A stretch of 64,000 bases of DNA from an uncultured Thermomicrobia bacterium (GCA_937968015.1 CALBSO010000143.1:1-64000), one strand, 5' to 3'; positions 7,627-15,455 are shown, counted from the first letter of the stretch. The notes: generated from the sequence alone by a model not told the origin. Numbers and translations: made by a program.

Positions 7627-8025
7627 ATGAGCGTCAATGACCCAATCAGCGACATGCTGACCCGCATCCGCAACGCCGGCATGATGCGGCACGCGGAAGT
7701 CGCGATGCCTTCGACGAAGGTCCTCGTGGAGATTGCCCGCATCCTGCGGGAAGAGGGCTTTATCGAGGGGTATCGCGTCATGGAGCAGAAGCCGCAGAAT
7801 CAACTGACAATCCGGCTGAAGTACGACGATTCGAAGAGGCACGTCATCCAGGAGATCAAGCGGATCTCCAAGCCTGGCTTGCGCATCTACCGGCAGCGCG
7901 GCGCCATCGAGCGCGTGCGCAATGGTCTCGGTGTCGCCATTGTCACGACCTCGCAGGGTGTGATGACGGGCCGCGACGCGTACCGGCGCGGCGTTGGTGG
8001 CGAACTGCTCTGCACGGTTTCCTAG
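7627..8025 (+). CDS. rpsH: 30S ribosomal protein S8
   Basis: S8 binds the central domain of 16S rRNA and, in many bacteria, represses the spc operon. The 132 residues match the family. MSVNDPISDMLTRIRNAGMM, ILREEGFIEGYRV and the C-terminal GVAIVTTSQGVMTGRDAYRRGVGGELLCTV (residues 101-131) are diagnostic. The ATG follows AGGAGAGGGAACGC. Gap to rplF is 11 bases. Confidence 0.98.
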   Translation: MSVNDPISDMLTRIRNAGMMRHAEVAMPSTKVLVEIARILREEGFIEGYRVMEQKPQNQLTIRLKYDDSKRHVIQEIKRISKPGLRIYRQRGAIERVRNGLGVAIVTTSQGVMTGRDAYRRGVGGELLCTVS

Positions 8026-8036
8026 GAGGAGTTGCG

Positions 8037-8585
8037 ATGTCCCGTATCGGTATTCGACCGATTCCGATCCCGAACGGCGTGACCCTCGATCACGAGGGTG
8101 GCGCGATTACAGTCAAGGGGCCGCGCGGCGAACTTTCCCGCACGATCCCTGCTTCGATGATCCTCGAACGTGAGGACGGCGTGCTGCATGTGAAGCGGCC
8201 GAGCGAGGCGCGTATCCAACGCGAGTTGCATGGCCTGACACGCACGCTCGTCGCGAATATGGTTGAGGGCGTAACGACCGGATTCCGCAAGGAACTGGAA
8301 ATCAATGGCGTCGGCTATCGCGCCGCGATGGACGGTAAGGACCTCGTCCTGACGGTCGGATACTCACATCCCGTGCGATTCAGCCCGCCGGAGGGAATTA
8401 CCTTTGTCGTGGACACGCCCTTGCGTGTTGCCGTGACTGGCAATAACAAGGAAGATGTCGGCGAGTGGGCGGCGCGCATCCGCAAGGTTCGCCCACGGGA
8501 GCCGTACAAGGATAAGGGCATCAAGTATCTCGGCGAGTGGACGCGCCGCAAGGCCGGCAAGACTGGCAAGGCGGCCAAAAAGTAA
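8037..8585 (+). CDS. rplF: 50S ribosomal protein L6
   Basis: L6 is a 50S stalk-base protein near the sarcin-ricin loop. The 182 residues are typical. MSRIGIRPIPIPNGV opens the protein; GFRKELEINGVGYRAAMDGKDLVL lies near residue 82-105 and RKVRPREPYKDKGIKYLGEWTRRKAGKTGK near the end. The ATG follows AGGAGGAGTTGCG. Its TAA stop is itself part of the first unit of heptamer hairpin B. Confidence 0.98.
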   Translation: MSRIGIRPIPIPNGVTLDHEGGAITVKGPRGELSRTIPASMILEREDGVLHVKRPSEARIQRELHGLTRTLVANMVEGVTTGFRKELEINGVGYRAAMDGKDLVLTVGYSHPVRFSPPEGITFVVDTPLRVAVTGNNKEDVGEWAARIRKVRPREPYKDKGIKYLGEWTRRKAGKTGKAAKK

Positions 8586-8635
8586 CGAGTAACGAGCATT
8601 GAGGGGGGATCGGTTTGATCTCGTTACTCGTTACT
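8581..8635. repeat. Heptamer-repeat hairpin B (rplF-rplR junction), perfect 16-bp arms
   Basis: AGTAACGAGTAACGAG at 8581-8596 is the exact reverse complement of 8620-8635, separated by a 23-base loop. The left arm consists of two AGTAACG units and the start of a third. The TAA stop of rplF (8583-8585) is inside the first unit. There is no T-run after the stem, and rplR follows 52 bases later, so it is unlikely to be a complete terminator. Confidence 0.92.
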
Positions 8636-8687
8636 GTTCCCGCACCGGCCCGCGATGTCGGGCGCGGAATGAAGGAGGGGCAACACC

Positions 8688-9077
8688 ATGCCCATGCAAC
8701 GACTGAAAGTACGCAAGGCGCTGACGCTGCGCGAAAAGCGGCATCGGCGCGTGCGAGCGAAGGTGTCCGGAACACCACAGCGGCCACGATTGAACGTGTT
8801 TCGTTCGAGCCAGCACATCTACGCGCAAGTGATTGATGACGAACGCGGTCATACGCTCGTCGCCGCAGGTTCAACCGACCCGGAATTGCGGGCGCTGAAG
8901 AAGGCGTCCGAGGGTATGACGAAGACCGAGCGCGCGCAATGGGTTGGCCGGATGGTCGCGCAGAAGGCGAAGGCAGCGGGCATCACGCAGGTCGTCTTCG
9001 ACCGCGGCGGATTCCTCTACCACGGTCGGGTCCAAGCGCTCGCGGATGCCGCTCGCGAGGGCGGGCTTGATTTCTAG
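8688..9077 (+). CDS. rplR: 50S ribosomal protein L18
   Basis: L18 binds 5S rRNA in the central protuberance. The protein (129 residues, 127 if ATG 8694 is used) shows RHRRVRAKVSGTPQRPRLNVFRSSQHIYAQVIDDERGHTLVAAST-like sequence in its first half, and the conserved ending VVFDRGGFLYHGRVQALADAAREGGLDF. The start follows GGAGGGGCAACACC. It is preceded by hairpin B and followed by hairpin C, whose first unit starts three bases after the stop. Confidence 0.97.
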   Translation: MPMQRLKVRKALTLREKRHRRVRAKVSGTPQRPRLNVFRSSQHIYAQVIDDERGHTLVAAGSTDPELRALKKASEGMTKTERAQWVGRMVAQKAKAAGITQVVFDRGGFLYHGRVQALADAAREGGLDF

Positions 9078-9079
9078 TG

Positions 9080-9157
9080 AGTCACGAGTAGCGAGTAACG
9101 AGTAGACGAATGCACGAAGCGCCTCCGCTTCCGACCGACTACTGATTACTGGCGACT
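9080..9157. repeat. Heptamer-repeat hairpin C (rplR-rpsE junction)
   Basis: Left arm units AGTCACG, AGTAGCG, AGTAACG and AGTAG run from 9080 to 9105. The right arm 9137-9157 read on the other strand gives AGTCGCC, AGTAATC and AGTAGTC. The pairing is imperfect but in the same heptamer register (for example AGTAACGAGTAG against AGTAATCAGTAG). The element ends in GACTGAAGGAG, which supplies the rpsE Shine-Dalgarno. Confidence 0.78.
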
Positions 9158-9175
9158 GAAGGAGCGAAGCGACGA

Positions 9176-9730
9176 ATGGCACGGATTGATCCGGCAACAT
9201 TGGGGGACCTTGAAGAGCGCGTCGTGCAGATTAACCGCGTCGCGAAGGTGCAACGGGGCGGGCGGCGCTTCAACTTCTCCGCGGTCGTCGTCGTCGGCGA
9301 CGGCAAGGGCCATGTCGGCGCGGGGATGGGCAAGGCCGGTGAAGTGCCGGAATCCATTCGCAAGGGCGTTGAGGATGCGAAGAAGCGCATCATCAAGGTG
9401 AGCCTGGAAGGGACAACGATCCCGCACGAGATCGAGGTGACGTACGGTGCGTCGCGCGTCCTGTTACGCCCGGCACGCCCCGGTACAGGCGTTATCGCGG
9501 GCGGTGGCGTGCGGGCCGTCATGGAGGCGGCGGGTATCCATGACGTGCTGACGAAGACGATCGGGAGCACGAACCCGGTCAACGTCGTCCGTGCCGCTCT
9601 CAAGGCGCTTGAAGACTTAGAGTCGGTCGAGAGCGTCGCACAACGGCGCGGCAAGCCGGTCTCGTATTTTGGCCGCCGCCGCAACAAGGAACTGGCCGAC
9701 GAAGCGGCGAACACCGCCGCGACGGCATAG
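9176..9730 (+). CDS. rpsE: 30S ribosomal protein S5
   Basis: S5 acts in decoding accuracy and mRNA unwinding at the entry site. The 184 residues carry EERVVQINRVAKVQRGGRRFNFSAVVVVGDGKGHVGAGMGKAGEVPESIRKG (residues 11-62), the double-stranded RNA-binding S5 domain, and the GTGVIAGGGVRAVMEAAGIHDVLTKTIGSTNP stretch of the second half. ATG 9176 follows GGAGCGAAGCGACGA. A C-terminal Ala-rich end (ADEAANTAATA) is slightly longer than usual. Confidence 0.98.
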   Translation: MARIDPATLGDLEERVVQINRVAKVQRGGRRFNFSAVVVVGDGKGHVGAGMGKAGEVPESIRKGVEDAKKRIIKVSLEGTTIPHEIEVTYGASRVLLRPARPGTGVIAGGGVRAVMEAAGIHDVLTKTIGSTNPVNVVRAALKALEDLESVESVAQRRGKPVSYFGRRRNKELADEAANTAATA

Positions 9731-9741
9731 GAGCGTAGAGT

Positions 9742-9954
9742 ATGCCAGAGAACGCAGCGCCGATGATGCGCGTCACGTACGTAAAGAGCGCCATCGGCTA
9801 CGCACACGATCAGAAAGCGACGGTTCGCGCCCTCGGCCTCCGGCGGCTGCATCAGACAGTCGAGTTGCCGGATACACCATCGGTGCGGGGCATGTGTTTC
9901 AAAGTACGCCATCTCGTGACCGTCGAGGACGCGGGCGCGGCGCCGAAGGAGTGA
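9742..9954 (+). CDS. rpmD: 50S ribosomal protein L30
   Basis: L30 is a small 50S protein bound to 23S rRNA. The protein (70 residues) shows MRVTYVKSAIGYAHDQKATVRALGLRRLHQTVELPDTPSVRGM (residues 6-48), the conserved L30 signature GxxxxQKATVRALGLxRxxxxVxxxDxPxVRGM. ATG follows GGAGCGTAGAGT. It lies between rpsE and rplO, its normal neighbours; the protein has about ten extra residues overall. Confidence 0.96.
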   Translation: MPENAAPMMRVTYVKSAIGYAHDQKATVRALGLRRLHQTVELPDTPSVRGMCFKVRHLVTVEDAGAAPKE

Positions 9955-9961
9955 CCTCACC

Positions 9962-10474
9962 ATGCAGCAGCAGGACCTCAAGCCGAATCCTGGCTCACAC
10001 AAAGCGCGCAAGCGCGTCGGGCGCGGTATCTCGGCGGGGCAGGGGAAGACCGCCGGGCGCGGTACGAAGGGCCAGGGCTCGCGTTCCGGACCGAATGTCC
10101 GCCGAGGCTTTGAAGGCGGCCAGAACCCGATCTACATGCGCATGCCGTACAAGCGCGGGTTCACCAATATCTTCAAGCAGCCGTTCGCCGTCGTCAATGT
10201 CGCGCGTCTCGAAGAACTCTTCGAAGCGGGCGATGAAATCACGCCCGAAGTGCTCGTCGCGCGCCGCGTTGTCTCCGATAAGGTGCTGCGTCCGCCCGTC
10301 GTCCCATTCAAGGGGTGGCAGGTGAAGGTGCTTGGCGATGGCGAGATCACCAAGGCGCTGACCGTGCGAGTCCACCGGGTGACAGCCTCCGCGCGCGAGA
10401 AGATCATCGCCGCGGGCGGGACAGTCGAAGAGACCGCCGCGGCGCCGACCGAGGCGGCGGAGGAGACGGCATAA
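9962..10474 (+). CDS. rplO: 50S ribosomal protein L15
   Basis: L15 is a late-assembly 50S protein. The Gly/Arg-rich N-terminal arm (DLKPNPGSHKARKRVGRG, GQGKTAGRGTKGQGSRSG), GGQNPIYMRMPYKRGFTN and a C-terminal globular part with VKVLGDGEITKALTVRVHRVTASAREKI identify it. The length of 170 exceeds the usual 145-150 through an acidic Ala/Glu end (ETAAAPTEAAEETA). ATG 9962 lies 7 bases after rpmD, whose end holds the GAAGGAG site. Confidence 0.97.
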   Translation: MQQQDLKPNPGSHKARKRVGRGISAGQGKTAGRGTKGQGSRSGPNVRRGFEGGQNPIYMRMPYKRGFTNIFKQPFAVVNVARLEELFEAGDEITPEVLVARRVVSDKVLRPPVVPFKGWQVKVLGDGEITKALTVRVHRVTASAREKIIAAGGTVEETAAAPTEAAEETA

Positions 10475-10476
10475 CC

Positions 10477-11778
10477 ATGTTGCAGGCCGTGTTTAATGCG
10501 TTTCGCATTCCCGATCTGCGGAAAAAGATCCTCTTCACGATCGCGATGCTGCTGATCTTCCGACTCATCGCACATATCCCGTTGCCGAATGTGGATCATG
10601 CGGCGCTCGACCGGCTCTTCCGCAACAACGCCTTTCTCGGCACGTTGAACCTTTTTTCCGGCAGCGCCTTGCGAACGTTTTCGATCGCGATGATGGGCGT
10701 TTACCCGTACATCACCGCTTCGATCATCGTGCAACTCCTGACGCCGATCGTCCCGAAGTTGGATGAGTGGTCGAAGGAAGGCGAGGCGGGCCGGGCGCGC
10801 GTCAATCGCGTTACACACATCCTCACCGTGCCGATTGGCTATTTGCAGGCATACGGCCAGATCCGTCTCGCCGTCGCGAATCAGGTGATACCGGCGGACC
10901 AGTTTGGCATCCTCAATATCCACACCTTCCTGCCAAGTTTCACGCTGCTGACCTCGACGGTCGCAGCGACCCTGGTACTCGTCTGGATCGGCGAACTCAT
11001 TACCGAGAACGGCATCGGCAACGGCGTCAGTATCATCATCTTTGGTGGGATCGTCGCCGGATTACCCGGCGGTTTCGCGAACCTCATCACGGGCGGCTCG
11101 TCGTTCAACCTCGTCTCGATCATCCTCTTCGCGGGTATCGGTCTTCTCACTATCGTCGGTATCATCCTCATCAGCGAGGGTGTGCGGAAGATCCCCGTGC
11201 AGTACGCACGGCGCGTGCGGGGGCAGCGGCAGTATGGTGGCCAGGCGACGACGATCCCGCTCCGCGTCAACTCGGCGGGCATGATCCCGCTCATCTTCGC
11301 GGTGAGTATCATGATCCTACCGTCCACGATCGCGAACTTCCTCGGCTCATCCGACCGCGGCTGGCTGCGTGACTCTTCCCGGAAGATTGCCGTGATCTTC
11401 GACCCAGGCAATTATCCGTACCAGATCGGCTACTTCCTGCTGGTAGTCGGGTTCACATTCTTCTACACGATCGTCGTATTCAATCAGCAGAATATCCCGG
11501 AGAACTTACAGAAGAACGGCGGCTTCGTGCCGGGCATTCGCCCCGGCCGTCCGACGGCGGAGTATCTCTCGCGCGTGCTGAACCGGATCACCCTGGCGGG
11601 TGCGCTCTTCCTCGGCCTCGTAGCGGTTCTACCCTTCTTCGCCCGACTATTCACGGGGATCACGCAGTTGGGCCTCGGTAGTACGGCGCTCCTGATCGTC
11701 GTTGGTGTCGCGATTGACACGATGCGGCAACTCGAAGCGCAATTGCTGATGCGCAACTACGAGGGATTCATCCGGTGA
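10477..11778 (+). CDS. secY: Protein translocase subunit SecY
   Basis: SecY is the channel of the Sec translocon in the cytoplasmic membrane. The start at ATG 10477 (MLQAVFNAFRIPDLRKKILFT) follows the rplO stop by two bases; the upstream frame back to 10315 belongs to rplO. The protein has 433 residues with ten predicted hydrophobic segments and the family landmarks FSGSALRTFSIAMMGVYPYITASIIVQLL, GNGVSIIIFGGIVAG, IPLRVNSAGMIPLIFA and ENLQKNGGFVPGIRPG. The Shine-Dalgarno GGAGGAG lies within the rplO end, which suggests coupling. Confidence 0.98.
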   Translation: MLQAVFNAFRIPDLRKKILFTIAMLLIFRLIAHIPLPNVDHAALDRLFRNNAFLGTLNLFSGSALRTFSIAMMGVYPYITASIIVQLLTPIVPKLDEWSKEGEAGRARVNRVTHILTVPIGYLQAYGQIRLAVANQVIPADQFGILNIHTFLPSFTLLTSTVAATLVLVWIGELITENGIGNGVSIIIFGGIVAGLPGGFANLITGGSSFNLVSIILFAGIGLLTIVGIILISEGVRKIPVQYARRVRGQRQYGGQATTIPLRVNSAGMIPLIFAVSIMILPSTIANFLGSSDRGWLRDSSRKIAVIFDPGNYPYQIGYFLLVVGFTFFYTIVVFNQQNIPENLQKNGGFVPGIRPGRPTAEYLSRVLNRITLAGALFLGLVAVLPFFARLFTGITQLGLGSTALLIVVGVAIDTMRQLEAQLLMRNYEGFIR

Positions 11779-12380
11779 GGGGCGCCGCGAGGAACAAGAA
11801 CGTGCTTTTCTTCGGCCCGCAAGGGGTCGGGAAGGGCACGCAAGCGGCAACCGTCGCGCCGCGGTTGCGGCTTGCCCATGTTTCCACCGGCGATTTGTTT
11901 CGGCGGAATATCGCGGAGAAGACGCCCCTTGGCCTTCAAGTGGGACCGATGCTGGAAGCCGGTGCATTAGTGCCGGACGATCTGACAATCGCGATGCTGG
12001 GCGAGCATCTCATCCGACTACGCAAGACACAGCCCGAGTTGCGCGGCGTCATTTTCGACGGTTTTCCGCGGACGGTTCCGCAGGTTGCGTCGTTGGACAC
12101 ATTCCTTCAGTCACGCGGTGAACGGGTGGATGCCGTCGTCTATATTGACGCGCCCCGCCCGGTGCTGGTCGAGCGCATGCTCAGTCGTGGGCGGGCGGAT
12201 GACACGCGCGACGCCGCCGAGGAACGACTGCGGCTCTACGAAGAAAAGACGCAGCCACTCTTGTCACTGTTCGAGCAGCGTGGCATCATCCATCGCATCA
12301 ACGGCAATCAACCGATCGAGGCCGTAACTGCGGACATTATCGCCGTGCTTGCCCCAATATTTGAGGGGAGCGGTGCATAG
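11775..12380 (+). CDS. adk: Adenylate kinase (short LID form)
   Basis: Adenylate kinase interconverts ATP + AMP and 2 ADP in the cytoplasm. The P-loop reads GPQGVGKGTQ (residues 14-23), with Gln where most have Pro. STGDLFRR, FDGFPRTVPQ and the LID arginine motif GRADDTRDAAEERLRLYEEKT are present. The LID has no zinc cysteines and is of the short form, so the enzyme has 201 residues. GTG 11775 overlaps the secY stop (GTGA). The conserved Arg/Asp residues of the LID and NMP domains look intact. Confidence 0.95.
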   Translation: MRGAARNKNVLFFGPQGVGKGTQAATVAPRLRLAHVSTGDLFRRNIAEKTPLGLQVGPMLEAGALVPDDLTIAMLGEHLIRLRKTQPELRGVIFDGFPRTVPQVASLDTFLQSRGERVDAVVYIDAPRPVLVERMLSRGRADDTRDAAEERLRLYEEKTQPLLSLFEQRGIIHRINGNQPIEAVTADIIAVLAPIFEGSGA

Positions 12381-13142
12381 ATGGCGCGTGGCGGGACGAT
12401 GACCCTGAAGTCAGCGCAGGAGGTCGCGAAGATGCGGGTCGCCGGTCGCGTCGTGGCGCAGGCGCTCGAAGCGATGCGCGCCTCGATCCACCCCGGCGTG
12501 ACGACGGCGCAGGTGGACGCGGTTGGCGAAGCGGTGATCCGCAAGGCGGGCGCGACGCCGTCATTCAAGGGGCTGTACGGCTTCCCGGCGAGTGTATGCG
12601 TCGCGGTGAACGATGAGGTCGTGCATGGAATCCCCGGAAAACGGACGCTGCGGAATGGCGACATTATCAAGGTTGACACCGGCGCGTTCCTCGATGGCTG
12701 GCACGGCGATGCGACGATCACCGTCCCGGTTGGTGAGATTGATGAGGAGTCGCAACGTCTTGTTTCCACGACGTACGACGCCCTTTTCGCCGGGATCGCG
12801 CAGTGTCGCTCCGGCAAGCGGATCGGCGACATTGGGCACGCGATTCAGGTGTACGCCGAATCGCGCGGGTACGGGGTTGTGCGGCAGTATGTCGGCCACG
12901 CGATTGGCCGACGCATCCATGAGGAACCGCAGGTGCCGAATTACGGCAATCCCGGCACGGGCACCCTCCTCCGCAAAGGGATGGTGCTGACAATCGAGCC
13001 AATGCTGACCGTCGGCACGTACGAGACGCACACGTTGGCGGACAAGTGGACGGTCGTGACCAATGATGGGAAACGAGCCGCCCAGTTCGAACATACGGTC
13101 GCGATCACGGACGGTGACCCGGAAATCCTCACGCTGCCCTAG
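12381..13142 (+). CDS. map: Methionine aminopeptidase, type I
   Basis: It removes the initiator methionine from nascent proteins. The 253 residues hold the five metal ligands of the family: Asp in KVDTGAFLDGWHGDA (two Asp), His in GHAIGRRIHEEP, Glu in VLTIEPMLT and Glu in FEHTVAIT. The start ATG directly abuts the adk stop (12378-12380). It uses the GGGGAGCGGTGCATAG stretch at the adk end as ribosome-binding region. Gene order secY-adk-map-infA is the common one. Confidence 0.97.
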   Translation: MARGGTMTLKSAQEVAKMRVAGRVVAQALEAMRASIHPGVTTAQVDAVGEAVIRKAGATPSFKGLYGFPASVCVAVNDEVVHGIPGKRTLRNGDIIKVDTGAFLDGWHGDATITVPVGEIDEESQRLVSTTYDALFAGIAQCRSGKRIGDIGHAIQVYAESRGYGVVRQYVGHAIGRRIHEEPQVPNYGNPGTGTLLRKGMVLTIEPMLTVGTYETHTLADKWTVVTNDGKRAAQFEHTVAITDGDPEILTLP

Positions 13143-13157
13143 CGCGGTACGTGGGGG

Positions 13158-13182
13158 CGTGGTATGATGGCAGTTCGCTGCC
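13158..13182 (+). promoter_or_regulatory. Candidate infA promoter (extended -10) and leader hairpin
   Basis: In the 114-base map-infA gap, TGGTATGAT (13160-13168) fits an extended -10 hexamer (TATGAT at 13163-13168 with TG one base upstream). No good -35 is seen. Directly after it, GGCAG-TTCG-CTGCC (13169-13182) forms a 5-bp hairpin with a UUCG tetraloop near the expected start of the transcript. A separate promoter for infA would make it independent of the upstream genes. Confidence 0.4.
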
Positions 13183-13256
13183 GTGAAGTCGGTGGCGTTT
13201 GCGCGGCTCGCGTGCGGCGGGTCTGGCCCCGGCGGTACAAGAAATGAGGAGCGCCT

Positions 13257-13475
13257 TTGGCGAAGAAAGATGTCATCGAGGTCGAGGGGAAGGTCGTTGA
13301 GCCGCTGCCGAACGCGATGTTCCGCGTTGAATTGGAGAGCGGCCACGAAGTCCTTGCCCATATCTCCGGGAAGATTCGGTTGAATTTCATCCGCATTCTG
13401 CCCGGCGACCGCGTGCGCGTCGAACTTTCGCCCTATGACCTGACCCGTGGCCGTATCGTGTACCGACATCGCTAG
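13257..13475 (+). CDS. infA: Translation initiation factor IF-1
   Basis: IF-1 occupies the A site during initiation. The 72 residues AKKDVIEVEGKVVEPLPNAMF...VLAHISGKIRLNFIRILPGDRVRVELSPYDLTRGRIVYRHR are a full-length OB-fold IF-1, shown in two pieces. The start is TTG 13257, behind ATGAGGAGCGCC; no ATG is available at the conserved N-terminus. A 114-base leader with a candidate promoter precedes it. No rpmJ follows; rpsM begins 18 bases later. Confidence 0.97.
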   Translation: MAKKDVIEVEGKVVEPLPNAMFRVELESGHEVLAHISGKIRLNFIRILPGDRVRVELSPYDLTRGRIVYRHR

Positions 13476-13493
13476 ACGAGGAGAGGAAGACGC

Positions 13494-13871
13494 ATGGCTC
13501 GTATTGCCGGTGTAGACATTCCACGCGAGAAGCGCGTCGAAATCGCGCTTACGTATCTGTACGGTATCGGCCTGACGACCAGTCAGAAGATTCTCGCGCG
13601 CACCGGTATCAATCCCGACACGCGCGTCAATCAACTGACGGACGATGAGGTGACGCGGCTACGCGACATCATCGAGAAAGAGATGGTCGTCGAGGGCGAT
13701 CTCCGCCGCGAAGTCGCGATGAATATCAAGCGGCTGATTGACATCAACTGCTACCGTGGCATCCGGCACCGGCGCGGTATGCCGGTCCATGGTCAGCGCA
13801 CAAAGACGAACGCCCGCACCCGTCGTGGCCCACGCCGGGCGGTCGCAGGCAAGAAGAAGGCAACGAAGTAG
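13494..13871 (+). CDS. rpsM: 30S ribosomal protein S13
   Basis: S13 lies in the 30S head and contacts P-site tRNA and L5. The 125 residues include ARIAGVDIPREKRVEIALTYLYGIG, LTDDEVTRLRDIIE and the C-terminal CYRGIRHRRGMPVHGQRTKTNARTRRGPRRAVAGKKK. The ATG follows GAGGAGAGGAAGACGC. The stop TAG (13869-13871) is inside the first unit of heptamer hairpin D. Confidence 0.98.
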   Translation: MARIAGVDIPREKRVEIALTYLYGIGLTTSQKILARTGINPDTRVNQLTDDEVTRLRDIIEKEMVVEGDLRREVAMNIKRLIDINCYRGIRHRRGMPVHGQRTKTNARTRRGPRRAVAGKKKATK

Positions 13872-13938
13872 CGAGTAGCGAGTAACAAGTAACAAGGAGA
13901 ACGTGGAAATCATTTCGCGCATCTTTTGACTTGTTACC
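13867..13938. repeat. Heptamer-repeat hairpin D (rpsM-rpsK junction)
   Basis: Units AGTAGCG, AGTAGCG, AGTAACA and AGTAACA run 13867-13894 and overlap the rpsM stop. The right arm 13929-13938 (ACTTGTTACC) pairs with the AGTAACA/GTAACAAG units over about nine bases. It is followed by GGGCGACCGAAGGGAG, the rpsK ribosome-binding region. The right arm is more worn than in element B. Confidence 0.75.
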
Positions 13939-13963
13939 GGGCGACCGAAGGGAGCAACAGCGG

Positions 13964-14377
13964 ATGGCCGAGCAACGAAAACGAGGGACACGCGGCGGGA
14001 AGAACCGGGTACGGCGACGCGATCGCAAGAACATCCCGCGCGGGCGGGCGTATATTCAGTCCACCTTCAATAACACGCTGATCACGCTGACGGATCCGCA
14101 AGGGAACGTCCTCTCGTGGGGCAGCGCGGGATCGTCCAACTTCAAAGGCTCGCGCAAGAGTACGCCGTACGCGGGGCAAGTCGCGGCTGAGGGCGCTGTC
14201 CGCCGGGCGATGGAGCACGGGCTGCGGCAGGTCGAAGTTTTCGTCAAAGGCCCCGGCAGCGGCCGCGAGGCGGCAGTACGTGCCCTCCAGTCGTCCGGTT
14301 TGCAGGTGCTGTCCATCACGGATGTCACGCCGATCCCGCATAATGGGTGCCGCGCACCGAAGCGACGGCGCGTTTGA
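13964..14377 (+). CDS. rpsK: 30S ribosomal protein S11
   Basis: S11 forms the platform of the 30S subunit. The start ATG 13964 (MAEQRKRGTRGGK) follows GAAGGGAGCAACAGCGG; the upstream ATG-like start at 13931 lies in the repeat. The 137 residues include GRAYIQSTFNNTLITLTDPQGN, VKGPGSGREAAVRALQSSGLQVLSITDVTPIPHNGCRAPKRRRV at the end, as expected. rpsD, the usual next gene, is missing; 79 bases later comes rpoA. Confidence 0.97.
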   Translation: MAEQRKRGTRGGKNRVRRRDRKNIPRGRAYIQSTFNNTLITLTDPQGNVLSWGSAGSSNFKGSRKSTPYAGQVAAEGAVRRAMEHGLRQVEVFVKGPGSGREAAVRALQSSGLQVLSITDVTPIPHNGCRAPKRRRV

Positions 14378-14456
14378 GTGTCACCTGAGTGGGCAAGTAT
14401 GCTTCGGGAATCGGATTGGCAGTTCGCGCTGATACTAAAAAGGGAGGCTGAACGCG

Positions 14457-15455
14457 GTGCTTGACATTGCCCAGCCAAAGGTAGACCTCACAAAGAGTGG
14501 TCAAAATTACGCTCGGTTCACCGTTGAACCGCTCTCGCCGGGATACGGTACGACGCTCGGAAACGCCCTGCGGCGCATCCTGCTTTCGTCGCTGCCGGGC
14601 ACGGCGATCACGAAAATTCGCATCAGCGATGTCTGGCACGAGTTCAGCACGATCCCGCATGTGCGCGAGGACGTGACCGAGATTGTGCTGAACTTCAAGC
14701 GCATCCGCTTACAGAGCGACGACAACCTGCCGGAGACGCGTGTTCGCCTCTCCTGGCAGGGCGCGGGCGCGATCACGGCAGGCGACATCGCTTGGCCGTT
14801 CGAGATCACCTGCGTCAACCCGGATGAGGTCCTGGCGCATGTTGAGGACGATGAGGGCGCGCTGGACATCGAAGTGACGGTCGAGCGCGGTCGGGCCTAC
14901 CGGTCGGCGGAAGCGGCGGAGGGGCTGGCGATTGGTGAGATTCCGGTGGACGCCATCTTCACGCCGATCCCCCGCGTTAACTTCATCGTCGAGCATACGC
15001 GCGTCGGCCACATGACCGACTACGATCGTTTGATCCTCGAGATCTGGACGGACGGCACGATTGATCCGAGCGAATCACTCCGGCAGGCATCCGAAATTCT
15101 GCGGGAGCACGCACAATTGATCGTAGACTTCGCGAGCGGCGGCACGGAGGAACCGGCGGGACTCGGCCCGTATGTGACGCCTGAGGCAGAGGCGAAACTG
15201 CTTTCCGAACTCGGTCTCTCATCGCGCGTGCTGAACTCGCTCCGCAGCCAGAAGATTGACCGCGTCGGTCAGGTCCTGAAGATGAATCCGGAAGACTTGA
15301 TGGGCATCCGGAACTTCGGGCCGAAGTCATTGTCGGAGTTGCAGGAAAAGTTGCAGGTACATGGGTTCCTCGGCGCGAACCGCAAACTGATCCCGGATGA
15401 TTTCGAGGCGGGTACGGACGGCAGCGCATCCGACACGGGCGCGGCAGGGGAGTAG
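14457..15455 (+). CDS. rpoA: DNA-directed RNA polymerase subunit alpha
   Basis: Alpha dimerises to start polymerase assembly and contacts activators through its C-terminal domain. The N-terminal domain shows YARFTVEPLSPGYGTTLGNALRRILLSSLPG (residues 18-48) and IPVDAIFTPIPRVNFIVEHTRVG. The C-terminal domain (about residues 245-310) ends in DLMGIRNFGPKSLSELQEKL, the helix-hairpin-helix part. Start GTG 14457 follows AAAAGGGAGGCTGAACGCG. The 332-residue length is normal. The 79-base leader holds a weak promoter-like pair (TTGAGT 14374, TATGCT 14398, 18-base spacer), which I regard as unproven. Confidence 0.98.
   Translation: MLDIAQPKVDLTKSGQNYARFTVEPLSPGYGTTLGNALRRILLSSLPGTAITKIRISDVWHEFSTIPHVREDVTEIVLNFKRIRLQSDDNLPETRVRLSWQGAGAITAGDIAWPFEITCVNPDEVLAHVEDDEGALDIEVTVERGRAYRSAEAAEGLAIGEIPVDAIFTPIPRVNFIVEHTRVGHMTDYDRLILEIWTDGTIDPSESLRQASEILREHAQLIVDFASGGTEEPAGLGPYVTPEAEAKLLSELGLSSRVLNSLRSQKIDRVGQVLKMNPEDLMGIRNFGPKSLSELQEKLQVHGFLGANRKLIPDDFEAGTDGSASDTGAAGE

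Noticed and set aside
12561..13634. A 357-codon minus-strand frame opposite map, infA and rpsM
   Set aside because: It is antisense to three certain genes.
14374..14403. A promoter in front of rpoA
   Set aside because: TTGAGT and TATGCT are poor and 18 bases apart within an operon; noted only in the rpoA entry.
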